A DNA stretch of 9,911 nt, taken from positions 1 through 9,911 of the forward strand of contig DPMO01000204.1 in the NCBI GenBank assembly GCA_003541445.1, written 5' to 3'. The stretch comes from Clostridiales bacterium. Lineage in GTDB: Bacteria > Bacillota > Sulfobacillia > UBA995 > UBA9673. The notes beneath the pieces were generated by a model. The model was not told the origin of the DNA and ran no database searches. It saw only the letters and a program-made list of their open reading frames with translations. Positions within the stretch are counted from its first letter, which is position 1, and every line of letters starts with the position of its first letter. This document shows, piece after piece, positions 1 to 7,412 of this stretch. The translations under genes and the position numbers were made by a program.

Positions 1-597
1 CAGCACGAGACACCGCTCGAACTCGTCCCTTATCCGCTCCACCGAGACGCGGCCGAGGAGACGGGCGTCCTTCCGGATGGCCCGGGCCGTGGCCGGGTCC
101 AGGCTGAAGCCGAGCTGGCCGGCGAGGCGCACCGCCCTCATCATCCGCAGAGCGTCTTCGCTGAACCGGTCCTCGGGCGGCCCGACGGTCCTGACGACAC
201 CCCGGACTAGGTCGCAGAGACCGCCGTAGGGGTCGGTGACCTTGCCCGAGAGGCTCAAGGCCAGGGCGTTGACGGTGAAGTCCCGCCGGGAGAGGTCGTC
301 CTCGAGCGAGCCCGTGAAGGTCACATGGTCCGGCCGTCGGCCGTCGGAGTAAGGGCCCTCCCGGCGGTAGGTGGTCACATCGACCTCGGTCCCGTCGGGG
401 CAGATGACCCTGACCGTGCCGTGCCTCAGCCCGATGGGGAGTGTCCGCGGGAAGACGCTCATGACGTAGCGTGGCTCGGCCGAGGTCGCCACGTCCCAGT
501 CCACGGGCCGGAGGCCCAAGAGCGTGTCCCTGACGCCTCCGCCGACAGCGAAGGCCTCGAACCGGTGTGCCCGCAGGGTGAGGAGGACCTGGCGCAC
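1..597 (-). CDS. cca: CCA tRNA nucleotidyltransferase, N-terminal part (cut by window edge)
   Basis: This protein adds or repairs the 3'-terminal CCA of tRNAs in the cytoplasm, using CTP and ATP. About 199 codons are visible before the gene leaves the window. With Met at 597, the class II nucleotidyltransferase head shows the GG-x-VRD motif (about residues 19-24), the metal-binding DWD (33-35), the RRDFTVNA motif (104-111), a DPYGGLCDL segment (122-130) and the EDALR nucleotide-recognition motif (147-151). The neck domain then begins. The start is uncertain. GTG 597 gives the usual short lead-in before GG-x-VRD but has no clear ribosome binding site. The frame stays open upstream, with a TTG at 723 inside ftsH and a GGTGGAG sequence near 665 followed by CTG 654. 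The gene lies just downstream of ftsH on the same strand and is probably co-transcribed. A poly(A) polymerase of the same superfamily cannot be excluded without the C-terminal half. Confidence 0.87.
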   Translation of the reverse strand, partial: MRQVLLTLRAHRFEAFAVGGGVRDTLLGLRPVDWDVATSAEPRYVMSVFPRTLPIGLRHGTVRVICPDGTEVDVTTYRREGPYSDGRRPDHVTFTGSLEDDLSRRDFTVNALALSLSGKVTDPYGGLCDLVRGVVRTVGPPEDRFSEDALRMMRAVRLAGQLGFSLDPATARAIRKDARLLGRVSVERIRDEFERCLVL

Positions 598-694
598 GGC
601 CGGAGGCAGGGCGCGGGGGCCGGCCAGCCTGAGGAAGAGGAGCTGCAGAGCCAGGCGGACGGCTCCACCCGGTCCCGGACCGCCGGGCGGACGC

Positions 695-2647
695 CTAACG
701 GGCGAGGGCTTCCGATGGAGCAAGTCTCGTTCTCTTGCCTTCCCGCTCGGCGGCCTCGGCGCCTTGCTCTTCTTCCTCGCCCTCGGTCCCGGACCCGGGC
801 TTGCCGCCCTCCCCCGCCGGCGGAGGGGCCAGCGTCCCCGCCACAGGCGGCAGCTCGATGCCGGCCTCGGTGAGGACCTGCTCGAAGTCGGCGCGTTCGA
901 GGACCTCTCGGTCCATCAGGGCCTCGGCGACCATGTCCAGACCGACCCGGTTCTTCACCAGAATCTCCCGGGCCCGCTCATAGCATTCCTGCACGGTCTT
1001 GCGAACCTCGGTGTCTATGGCCGCGGCCACTTCCTCGCTGTAGTCCCTCTCACGGGCGAGGTCGCGCCCCAGGAACGGGGAGTCGTAGCGGCTCCCGAAG
1101 GTGAGCGGCCCCAGACCGCTCATGCCGAACTCGGTGACCATCCGGCGGGCCATGCGCGTCGCCTTCTCCAGGTCGTCCTGCGCACCCGTCGAGGCCTCGC
1201 CGAAGACGAGGTCCTCCGCCGCCCGGCCGGCCAGGAGGGAGGTGACCTTGTTGATGATCTCCCCCCTGGTGATGAGGTGCCTGTCCTCGATGGGCAGGGG
1301 CAGGGTGTAGCCGAGGGCGGCGCCGCGCGGATGGATGGACACCTTGTGGACGGGGTCCCCGCCGGGCAGGAGCCGCGAGACCAGCGCGTGGGCCGCCTCG
1401 TGGTAGGCCACGATGCGCCTCTCCTTGGGGGTCAGGATGCGGGCCTTCTTCTCCGGGCCGGCGATGACCCTGTCGATGGCCTCCTCGAGCTCGTCCATGC
1501 CGATCTTCCTGCGGCGGCGCCTCGCGGCCAGCAGGGCGGCCTCGTTCATCACGTTCTCGAGGTCGGCAGGGGTGAACCCCGGGGTGCGCCTCGCGATGAT
1601 CTCGAGGTCCACCTCGGGGGCGAGGGGTTTGTCCCGGCCGTGCACCTTGAGGACCTCGGTCCGCTCCCTGATGTCCGGCTTGTCGATGGTTATCTGCCGG
1701 TCGAAGCGGCCGGGCCTGAGGAGGGCGGGGTCGAGGATGTCCGGACGGTTCGTGGCGGCCATGACGATGATCCCCTCGTTGGCCCCGAAACCGTCCATCT
1801 CCACCAGGAGCTGGTTCAGGGTCTGCTCGCGCTCGTCGTGACCTCCGCCGTAGCCGGCGCCCCGCTGTCGTCCGACAGCATCTATCTCGTCGATGAAAAC
1901 GATGCAGGGCGCGTTCTTCTTGGCCTGGTCGAAGAGGTCCCGGACGCGGGAGGCGCCCACGCCGACGAACATCTCCACGAAGTCCGAGCCGCTTATGCTG
2001 AAGAAAGGCACGCCGGCCTCGCCGGCCACGGCCCGGGCCACCCATGTCTTGCCTGTACCCGGTGCGCCCATCAGGAGGACGCCCTTGGGCACGCGCGCCC
2101 CCATCTCGGTGTAGCGCTTGGGGTGCTTGAGGTAGTCGACGATCTCCCGGAGCTCCTCCTTGACCTCCTCCGCCCCGGCCACGTCCTTGAAGGTGACGCG
2201 CCTGCGGTCGTCCACGGTGTGCAGGCGGGCGCGGCTCTTCCCGAACTGCATGACCCGGTTCCCGCCGCCCTGGGTCTGCTGCATGATGAAGAAGAAGGCG
2301 ATCATGACCAGGAGCACGGGGCCGAGCGTCGTCAGGAGCGTCATGAAGACGGAGGGCTTGGGGCTCGTGTCGAGGTCCACGAGGACCCCGGCCTCATGCA
2401 GGCGCCGGTAAAGGTCCGGGTCCTCGGGAAGGACCACCGCGAACTCCCGCCCGTCTTTGAGCCGCCCGGTGGCCTCCTGCTCGACGATCTTGACCTCGTC
2501 CAGATTGCCCTGTTCGAAATGTTCCATGAAAGCCGAATACGTCAGGTCGAGCGGAACCGTCCTGTTGATCTCGAACAGGTTGACGAGAGATACGGCGATG
2601 AGGATGAGCAAGAGCCAGAACGTGACACTCCTGAGCGTCCGGGTCAA
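695..2647 (-). CDS. ftsH: ATP-dependent zinc metalloprotease FtsH
   Basis: FtsH is a membrane-anchored AAA+ protease that extracts and degrades misfolded membrane proteins and some regulators. The 650 residues have normal family length. In order: a transmembrane helix at about 8-25, an extracytoplasmic domain, a second helix at about 101-123, Walker A GAPGTGKT (194-201), the pore motif FVGVG (227-231), Walker B IVFIDEID (249-256), the second region of homology with arginine-finger residues (about 298-317), zinc ligands HEAAH (416-420) and a third ligand candidate in GAQDDL (about 488-493). The tail from about 605 is acidic and low-complexity. The start is TTG, supported by a strong AGGGAGG sequence a few bases upstream. 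Trp202 follows Walker A where the family normally has Leu. In Bacillus, ftsH also follows tilS, with hpt between them; here hpt is absent. A terminator and leader-like hairpins occupy the gap to tilS. Confidence 0.97.
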   Translation of the reverse strand: MTRTLRSVTFWLLLILIAVSLVNLFEINRTVPLDLTYSAFMEHFEQGNLDEVKIVEQEATGRLKDGREFAVVLPEDPDLYRRLHEAGVLVDLDTSPKPSVFMTLLTTLGPVLLVMIAFFFIMQQTQGGGNRVMQFGKSRARLHTVDDRRRVTFKDVAGAEEVKEELREIVDYLKHPKRYTEMGARVPKGVLLMGAPGTGKTWVARAVAGEAGVPFFSISGSDFVEMFVGVGASRVRDLFDQAKKNAPCIVFIDEIDAVGRQRGAGYGGGHDEREQTLNQLLVEMDGFGANEGIIVMAATNRPDILDPALLRPGRFDRQITIDKPDIRERTEVLKVHGRDKPLAPEVDLEIIARRTPGFTPADLENVMNEAALLAARRRRRKIGMDELEEAIDRVIAGPEKKARILTPKERRIVAYHEAAHALVSRLLPGGDPVHKVSIHPRGAALGYTLPLPIEDRHLITRGEIINKVTSLLAGRAAEDLVFGEASTGAQDDLEKATRMARRMVTEFGMSGLGPLTFGSRYDSPFLGRDLARERDYSEEVAAAIDTEVRKTVQECYERAREILVKNRVGLDMVAEALMDREVLERADFEQVLTEAGIELPPVAGTLAPPPAGEGGKPGSGTEGEEEEQGAEAAEREGKRTRLAPSEALAR

Positions 2648-2672
2648 CCGGGGCCCTCCCTACCGGTCCTGC

Positions 2673-2699
2673 GCGTCGGGGCGCCGAACCGTTCGACGC
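2673..2699 (-). other. Hairpin in the ftsH leader
   Basis: GCGTCG (2673-2678) and CGACGC (2694-2699) form a perfect 6-bp inverted repeat between the tilS terminator and the ftsH ribosome binding site. Its loop contains a second copy of the 8-mer GGGGCGCC (2678-2685), identical to 2731-2738 in the terminator. A leader RNA could therefore pair the terminator's 5' arm with either copy. Whether this is regulatory is inference. Confidence 0.35.
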
Positions 2700-2724
2700 A
2701 AGATGCGAGTGGAAGAAGTAAGAC

Positions 2725-2753
2725 AAAAAAGGGGCGCCGCGTACTATCGCCCC
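2725..2753 (-). terminator. Intrinsic terminator after tilS (or attenuator before ftsH)
   Basis: Read on the minus strand, GGGGCG (2753-2748), an 11-nt loop and CGCCCC (2736-2731) are followed at once by six T residues (2730-2725), a standard Rho-independent layout. It lies 43 bp past the tilS stop and 77 bp before the ftsH start, so it could end the tilS transcript or attenuate a leader reaching ftsH. A competing stem is possible between GGGCGC just upstream (about 2762-2757) and the same GCGCCC arm. Confidence 0.7.
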
Positions 2754-2778
2754 CTGCGCCCAACGCAAGGTCTCACGT

Positions 2779-2808
2779 ATTCTACCATAGAGCCTCTCAC
2801 GGCAACAA
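2779..2808 (-). promoter_or_regulatory. Candidate sigma-A promoter for ftsH
   Basis: On the minus strand, TTGTTG (2808-2803, inside the last tilS codons) lies 18 bp before TAGAAT (2784-2779), which carries an extended -10 TGG just upstream. Transcription would start near 2772 and run through the terminator hairpin at 2753-2725 before ftsH. No convincing promoter was seen between that hairpin and ftsH. This call rests only on sequence resemblance. Confidence 0.4.
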
Positions 2809-4440
2809 CCGCGGCCCGTTCAGCGGCAGGCCCGCCCTCCCGGGCGGAGCCTCGAGCCTTTCAGCCGTGACGCGAAGCACCTCCCCTCCCCCGCGGCGGG
2901 CGAGGAACCGCTCGTCCGGCCTCAGGCCGACGACCCAGACGATGCGGTCCGACGCGTCGACAAGGAGCGGCCAGCGGTCGCGCTCCGCCCGCGGCGTCTT
3001 GCACGATATGAAGAAATCCTTGAGCTTCTTCGTCCCGCCCACACCCAGAGGCCGGAAGGCGTCGCCGCGGCGGCGGGTCCTCACGCGGAGGGGCATCTCG
3101 ACCTCATCCGGGTCGAGGTCCACCTCCGTGCGGTCCTGCGCGACCGGGACCGGGGCGCGGGGCCGGGTCGCGTCTCCCGCACGGACGAACTCGGCCGTGA
3201 AGGACCAGCCGAGAGCCGGTACCTCGGTGCGCCCGGGGACGGCAAGGACGACCGGCTCCGGCGGTCCGCCGTCGGCGGGGCCGTCGGGGACGCCCGGGCC
3301 GTCGCGGCCGTGGCCGACGCGGCCGCGCTCCCGCCGGCCCTCACACCTGGCCAGGAAGACGTGCCTGTAGCCGGCCTCCAGGACGACCCCGCCCGGGAAC
3401 TCGAGCCTGCCGCCCACCCTGAAGCGTTCGGCGGCCCGGACGGCCCTTTCCACGCCGGCGCGGCCGATGTCCCGTCCCGCTTCCGGCCCGGCCAGCCGGC
3501 GGAGGACCCGTCTTAAGACCCTCTTCCGGAGAGCTTCGGGCAGTCTCTTGAGTCCGGCTCTGGACATCGCGACCACGGAGCCCGGCACCGGCGAGAGCCC
3601 CGCGAACGGGCTCTCGCCCTCGGGAACGCCCGGCCGGCACAGCCGCGCCTCCCGACGGGCGGCCTCCTCTTCGAGAGCTTCCGCCTCCTCCCGGGCGATG
3701 GCCGCCAGCCGGACGAGGGCCTCCCTGACCCGCGGGTTGTAGTCCTCGAGGAGGGGTAGGACCCTCGCCCGCACGAAGTTGCGGCGGAAGCGTTCGTCGG
3801 TGTTGGTCTCGTCCGAGCGGGGCTCGAGCGACCAGGCCCGGCAGTAGTCGAGGATCTCCGCCCGGGTGACGGCGAGGAGAGGCCTGACCAGCACCCAACC
3901 TTCGTCGCGGCGGAGGGCGGGCATCCCGGCCAGACCGTCAAGGCCGGTCCCCTCGATGACCCGCATCAGGACCGTCTCGGCCTGGTCGTCGAGGTTGTGC
4001 CCGACGGCCACCCGCGGCTCCCCCGCGGGGCCCGGACCCCACGACCTGGCGAGAGCGGCCAAAGCCTCGTAGCGGACCTGCCTGGCCGCCTCCTCGAGCG
4101 AGAGGCCGCCCCGGCGTGCCGCAGCCGCGGCATCGACCGTCTCGCCGTGAAACTCGAGGCCCAGCTCGGCGGCCTTCTCGGCCACGAAGGCCATCTCCTC
4201 CGCGCCCCTGCCTCCGCGGAGGCCGTGGTCCACATAGGCCGCCCGCAGGTCGAGGCACAAGTCATCCCGCAGGCGGAAGAGCACGTGCAGGAGGGTGAGG
4301 GAGTCCGGCCCCCCGGAGACGGCGGCCAGGACGCGGTCGCCCTCTCGGAGGAGCCCTTCCGCCAGGGAGAACTCCCTGACCTTGCGGTAGACGGCGTCGG
4401 GGTCTTGCGGCCGGACCATCATACAACCATTATCGCACAT
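2797..4440 (-). CDS. tilS: tRNA(Ile)-lysidine synthase TilS
   Basis: TilS attaches lysine to C34 of the CAU-anticodon tRNA-Ile using ATP, changing both its decoding and its charging; it is normally essential. The N-terminal PP-loop ATPase carries SGGPDS (42-47), YVDHGLRG (about 69-76), GHNLDDQAET (147-156) and the family segment around NTDERFRRNFVRARVLP (about 213-229). A helical middle region follows, then a variable stretch rich in Gly, Arg and Pro (about 374-400), and a C-terminal TilS domain with RRRGDAFRPLGVGGTKKLKDFF (broken here as RRRGDAFRPL at 456-465 and TKKLKDFF at 470-477). At 547 residues it is longer than Bacillus TilS (about 470), mostly through the middle region. ATG 4440 is chosen because a strong GAGGTGAGG sequence precedes it closely. 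That site is itself in a hairpin. The gene follows spoIIE across a terminator with only about 20 bp left for a promoter. Confidence 0.96.
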   Translation of the reverse strand: MCDNGCMMVRPQDPDAVYRKVREFSLAEGLLREGDRVLAAVSGGPDSLTLLHVLFRLRDDLCLDLRAAYVDHGLRGGRGAEEMAFVAEKAAELGLEFHGETVDAAAAARRGGLSLEEAARQVRYEALAALARSWGPGPAGEPRVAVGHNLDDQAETVLMRVIEGTGLDGLAGMPALRRDEGWVLVRPLLAVTRAEILDYCRAWSLEPRSDETNTDERFRRNFVRARVLPLLEDYNPRVREALVRLAAIAREEAEALEEEAARREARLCRPGVPEGESPFAGLSPVPGSVVAMSRAGLKRLPEALRKRVLRRVLRRLAGPEAGRDIGRAGVERAVRAAERFRVGGRLEFPGGVVLEAGYRHVFLARCEGRRERGRVGHGRDGPGVPDGPADGGPPEPVVLAVPGRTEVPALGWSFTAEFVRAGDATRPRAPVPVAQDRTEVDLDPDEVEMPLRVRTRRRGDAFRPLGVGGTKKLKDFFISCKTPRAERDRWPLLVDASDRIVWVVGLRPDERFLARRGGGEVLRVTAERLEAPPGRAGLPLNGPRLLP

Positions 4441-4441
4441 G

Positions 4442-4466
4442 CCTCACCTCTGCAGACAGGGTGAGG
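4442..4466 (-). promoter_or_regulatory. Hairpin covering the tilS ribosome binding site
   Basis: CCTCACC (4442-4448) and GGTGAGG (4460-4466) are a perfect 7-bp inverted repeat around an 11-nt loop that contains the 8-bp palindrome TCTGCAGA. On the minus-strand RNA, the 3' arm is the Shine-Dalgarno sequence of tilS, ending one base before the ATG, so the folded form would block initiation. The pairing is seen directly; a role in translation control is inference. Confidence 0.5.
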
Positions 4467-4500
4467 AAAGAAGGAGGGTGTGCCCATCAACGGCACACCC
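4462..4500 (-). terminator. Intrinsic terminator after spoIIE
   Basis: GGGTGTGCC (4476-4484) and GGCACACCC (4492-4500) form a perfect 9-bp stem with a 7-nt loop, 22 bp beyond the spoIIE stop. On the minus strand it is followed by a pyrimidine-rich tail, TCCTTCTTTCCTC, not a clean T run, so termination may be partial. The plus strand has no T tract after the stem, which fixes the direction. The tail overlaps the 5' arm of the hairpin that covers the tilS ribosome binding site. Confidence 0.65.
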
Positions 4501-4522
4501 TTCGAGTTGGGGGAGGAAAAAC

Positions 4523-7084
4523 TCAGGCTCCCTCGCGGGAGCGGAATCTCAGCACCAGAACGGTTATATCGTCCTTCAGCCCGCCGCCCCGGGCGTAGGC
4601 CGTCCCGCCGCCGGCCGCGGCAGTGAGACGCCTGCGGCTGAAGGAGACGGCGGCCTCGACCAAGGCGTCGGCGACCTCCTGCGGGCCCGCGTTCCCCACC
4701 TCTCGGAGGAGCTCCACGACCCAGCTCTCCGACGGCGTCGGCCCGAGGTGGTCCGAGGCGGCCAGGAGCCCGTCCGTCGCCAGGACGACGAGGTCCCCCG
4801 GCTGGAACATCTGGCGGTGGCCGTCGGTGGAGACCTCCGGCAGGACGCCGAGGGGCAGACTGGCGGAGTGGATGACGGTGACCTCACCCCCGCGCCTGAG
4901 ATAGCTCGGAGTGGCCCCGACCTTTATGAACCTCCCCTGCCCGTCGTGCAGGTCGACCGTGAGGAGGTCGAGAGTGGCGAAGCGCTCGTTGACGGACTTC
5001 AGAAGGAGCAGGGAGTTCACCGTCCTGACGGTCATGTCCGTGTCGAACCCCAGGCGGAAGAGCTCCTCCAGCATCCTGACGGTGGCCTGGCTCTCGGCGG
5101 CGGCCTGCGGTCCGGCCCCGGTCCCGTCGGAGAGGACGGCGCAGAGGCGGTTGCCGGGAAGCTCCTCGATGAGGTAGGAGTCACCGGAGATGCCGCCGGG
5201 CGCCTTGCGGGCCTGCGCGACGCCGAGTTTGAACTCCAGGCGCCGGGGCACGGCGAGCCGGAACGAGCACTCGGGCTCGCCCCTCACGAGACCACACCGG
5301 ACGTCGGAGACGACGAGGGTCTCTCCGGCCGCCGCCGAGACCGCGGGGGCGGCGACCTCCCGGCAAGCCTCCCCGGTGTCGCAGACCTCTGCTGTGACCT
5401 CGAACTCGGGCTTCCCGTCGGGAATCTGCCCGGCCACGACGGAGAGGGCCGGGAAGCCGGCCCGCTCGAGCCGTGAGAACACCTCGTCGGCCAGCCCGGC
5501 GCTTCCGGCGACCTCCTCCCGGAGGCCCTCGCCGAGCGCGCGCAGCACCCCGGACAGACCGTCGAGCTGGCGGCAAACCACGCCCCGGGTCTCACGGAGC
5601 TTCTTGCGCCAGTGCTGGTTGAGGGCGGCTATCTCCTGCAGGAAGTTCATCGTCGTGACGAGCTCGCCGAGGTGGACACACCTCCGCCGGAGGTGGGTCG
5701 GGACATCCCTGGCCTCGAGCTGGCCGCGCTGCGCGGTTATCTCCAGGAGCCCCTGCATCGCGCCTCGGGTCCGCTCCCGGTCACCCTTCCAGCACGTCCG
5801 GAACAGGCGGCACGACTCGCAGACGCGGCAGGCCGCCTCCGCCAGGCTCGCGAGGGTCGAGGGGTCCGGGTCCTTCGACGGCGGGGGAACCACGGTGGAG
5901 GTGGCCGAAAGCTCCCGCAGGGCCGCGGCGAGCTGCCCGAACACCTGGCTGAAATCGATGAGGCGCTGGCCCAGGTAGTCGTTCTCCGGCGTCCCCGGGC
6001 CGCCGGCGCGCCCGCCCGGGCCGATCGTGCCTCCCAGGGTGGCCCTGAGGTCGTGCACCAGGTGGGTCGGGAGGATGAGGAAGAGTCCGGCGGCCGTCCC
6101 CGCCTCCAGGATGACGCCCGTCAGATGCAGGGCCTCTTCGATCAGCGGCGAGAGGAGAAGGACGCCGAAGAAGTACCCAGCCGCCGCCCCCGCCTTCCCG
6201 TAGTCGCGGAAAACGCCTGTCAGGAGCCCTCCCGCCGCCAGGAGGGCCAAGCCGGAGAGGCCCCCGGCGGAACACAAGGCCAGAATCACGCCTGACGCGG
6301 TCCCGACGGCGGCCCCTATCCCGGCGCCACCCGCAGCCCCCGCCGTGACCACCAGGAGGCCGCCCAGGACGCCGGAGGCCCTGAGGCCGGCGTAGCCGAG
6401 ACCCGACAGCCCGGCCAGCGCCGTCGCGGCGGTGATGGCCCCGGCGACGACCTGCTCGGCCCCGAGGGCCACGGGAGCCCGGGCCGAGACGAGGGGCGGC
6501 AGGGCCGTCAGGTAGACGAGGGTCAGGACAAAGCCCAGGAGGGCGGCGAAGAAGGCCATGAGGAACCGGTAGGGAGTGGCATCGCCGAGGAACGCCGCGG
6601 CGCACCCGGCGACAAGGGTCACGGTGAAGGTGAGCGCGGCCAGGGTCAGCGGCCGGCCGGGGCGTCCCTGCCGGTCGAACACGGCCAGGAGGAGGGCCAG
6701 CCCGGCCGCCGCGCCGGTGAACTCCAGACAGCCCGCCACCGAACCCGTGGAAAGCATCCCGGCGGCGGCGGCGAGAGCGACGCCCAGGCAGCGCTTCGGG
6801 TTCAGGGCCAAGGTGGCGGCGAACAGCGCCGTGCCGAACGGGGTCACGGCCTGCAGGACGGTCGCCCGGCCGACGAGGAAGGCCAGGACGTTGAGGGGAA
6901 GGGCCTCAAGGGCGAAGACCGAACGCAGGGCCTCCAGAACGTCCCGCACCGCCCCGGCCAGGCGGCCGGGGACCTGGGATGTGTCGCGGTGACCGTCGCG
7001 GTGGGACCTGGAGGTGTGCCCCCCCACGACCCCGACACCTGTCCGCCCCAAGGCCGTCCCCTCCCGGACACCGGTCCCTCTCAC
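4523..7084 (-). CDS. spoIIE: Stage II sporulation protein E (membrane PP2C phosphatase)
   Basis: SpoIIE dephosphorylates the anti-anti-sigma factor SpoIIAA in the forespore, releasing sigma F, and also takes part in polar septum formation. The 853 residues compare with 827 in B. subtilis. A basic, Gly-rich leader (1-45) is followed by a hydrophobic region with about ten membrane segments (about 60-345), a cytoplasmic linker with a conserved Cys cluster C-x2-C-x5-CW (C422, C425, C431), and a C-terminal PP2C domain (about 618-850). The PP2C metal-binding motifs are present: GDS (D635), SDGTGAG (652-658), ATDG (769-772) and KDD near the end (D838, D839). Start GTG 7084 has only a weak AGAGAG ribosome binding site; an in-frame GTG about 19 codons on is possible. 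A Spo0A-type promoter lies upstream and a terminator follows, so the gene looks separately transcribed. Confidence 0.96.
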   Translation of the reverse strand: MRGTGVREGTALGRTGVGVVGGHTSRSHRDGHRDTSQVPGRLAGAVRDVLEALRSVFALEALPLNVLAFLVGRATVLQAVTPFGTALFAATLALNPKRCLGVALAAAAGMLSTGSVAGCLEFTGAAAGLALLLAVFDRQGRPGRPLTLAALTFTVTLVAGCAAAFLGDATPYRFLMAFFAALLGFVLTLVYLTALPPLVSARAPVALGAEQVVAGAITAATALAGLSGLGYAGLRASGVLGGLLVVTAGAAGGAGIGAAVGTASGVILALCSAGGLSGLALLAAGGLLTGVFRDYGKAGAAAGYFFGVLLLSPLIEEALHLTGVILEAGTAAGLFLILPTHLVHDLRATLGGTIGPGGRAGGPGTPENDYLGQRLIDFSQVFGQLAAALRELSATSTVVPPPSKDPDPSTLASLAEAACRVCESCRLFRTCWKGDRERTRGAMQGLLEITAQRGQLEARDVPTHLRRRCVHLGELVTTMNFLQEIAALNQHWRKKLRETRGVVCRQLDGLSGVLRALGEGLREEVAGSAGLADEVFSRLERAGFPALSVVAGQIPDGKPEFEVTAEVCDTGEACREVAAPAVSAAAGETLVVSDVRCGLVRGEPECSFRLAVPRRLEFKLGVAQARKAPGGISGDSYLIEELPGNRLCAVLSDGTGAGPQAAAESQATVRMLEELFRLGFDTDMTVRTVNSLLLLKSVNERFATLDLLTVDLHDGQGRFIKVGATPSYLRRGGEVTVIHSASLPLGVLPEVSTDGHRQMFQPGDLVVLATDGLLAASDHLGPTPSESWVVELLREVGNAGPQEVADALVEAAVSFSRRRLTAAAGGGTAYARGGGLKDDITVLVLRFRSREGA

Positions 7085-7139
7085 CGGTCTCTCTTACCGT
7101 GCGCTTCACCCGCCGCCCGTCACGGTGCGGCGCCCAAGG

Positions 7140-7226
7140 ATTCTACCAGGGCCGTCGTCGGGGGGATTGTCATAAGTCCGGAGGCGGGGCGCGGCATCGA
7201 GCGGCACGAGGCGGCAGGTTTCGACA
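7140..7226 (-). promoter_or_regulatory. Candidate Spo0A-activated promoter of spoIIE
   Basis: On the minus strand, TGTCGAAA (7226-7219) matches the Spo0A box consensus TGNCGAA in all fixed positions. Downstream are ATGACA (7173-7168, five of six matches to the -35 consensus) and TAGAAT (7145-7140) with TG one base upstream. The spacer is 22 bp, not 17. B. subtilis spoIIG and spoIIE promoters are known for 22- and 21-bp spacers with upstream Spo0A boxes. Transcription would start near 7133, about 50 bp before GTG 7084, placing the box near -90, as in spoIIG. A weak second box, TGACAAT, overlaps the -35. Confidence 0.6.
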
Positions 7227-7322
7227 GAGAGAACGCGGACGGAGGACGCCGGTGTTACGGGTGTGGCCGCAAGCGGCGCGAAGGCGCCGCAGGGCCCCGG
7301 GAAACCTGTCGGCTCGTGAGGG

Positions 7323-7383
7323 AAAAACACGCCCGGGGCCGGGCGGGTGATACGGCGGCCTCCCCGCACGGTCCGGCCCCGGG
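7323..7383 (-). terminator. Intrinsic terminator of the ccdA-thioredoxin operon
   Basis: CCCGGGGCCGG (7332-7342) and CCGGCCCCGGG (7373-7383) form a perfect 11-bp inverted repeat. Within the 30-nt loop, GCGGG and CCCGC can pair further. On the minus strand, GTG and five T residues (7327-7323) follow the stem closely. It starts 30 bp past the thioredoxin stop codon, so it fits as the end of that transcript. Confidence 0.7.
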
Positions 7384-7412
7384 ACGACCCATCATCGACC
7401 GAGAGTCCTCTG

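Larger units (their letters stand above)
7085..7412. other. 328-bp regulatory gap between the thioredoxin gene and spoIIE
   Basis: No convincing gene is seen here. The stretch holds the thioredoxin-gene terminator at its right end and the spoIIE promoter at its left. Between them lies a perfect 7-bp palindromic hairpin, GCGGCGC-GAAG-GCGCCGC (7273-7290), upstream of the predicted spoIIE transcription start and of unknown role. Open frames across the gap have Arg-, Pro- and Gly-rich composition typical of non-coding GC-rich DNA. Confidence 0.7.

Noticed and set aside
2394..2768. A 124-codon minus-strand frame starting in the tilS-ftsH gap
   Set aside because: It overlaps the ftsH 5' end in another frame, crosses the terminator, and its translation is Arg/Pro-rich without family features. 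The ftsH start has its own strong ribosome site.
2648..2796. A T-box or known riboswitch in the ftsH leader
   Set aside because: The T-box conserved sequence and specifier structure are not present, and I could not match any known riboswitch core; only terminator-like and alternative stems are seen.
524..3370. A 948-codon plus-strand open frame across cca, ftsH and tilS
   Set aside because: It is antisense to three well-supported genes, has shadow-frame composition with no recognisable domain, and long antisense frames are expected in GC-rich DNA.
7273..7290. The GCGGCGC/GCGCCGC hairpin as a terminator
   Set aside because: No T run follows on either strand; the terminator at 7383-7323 is the better candidate.
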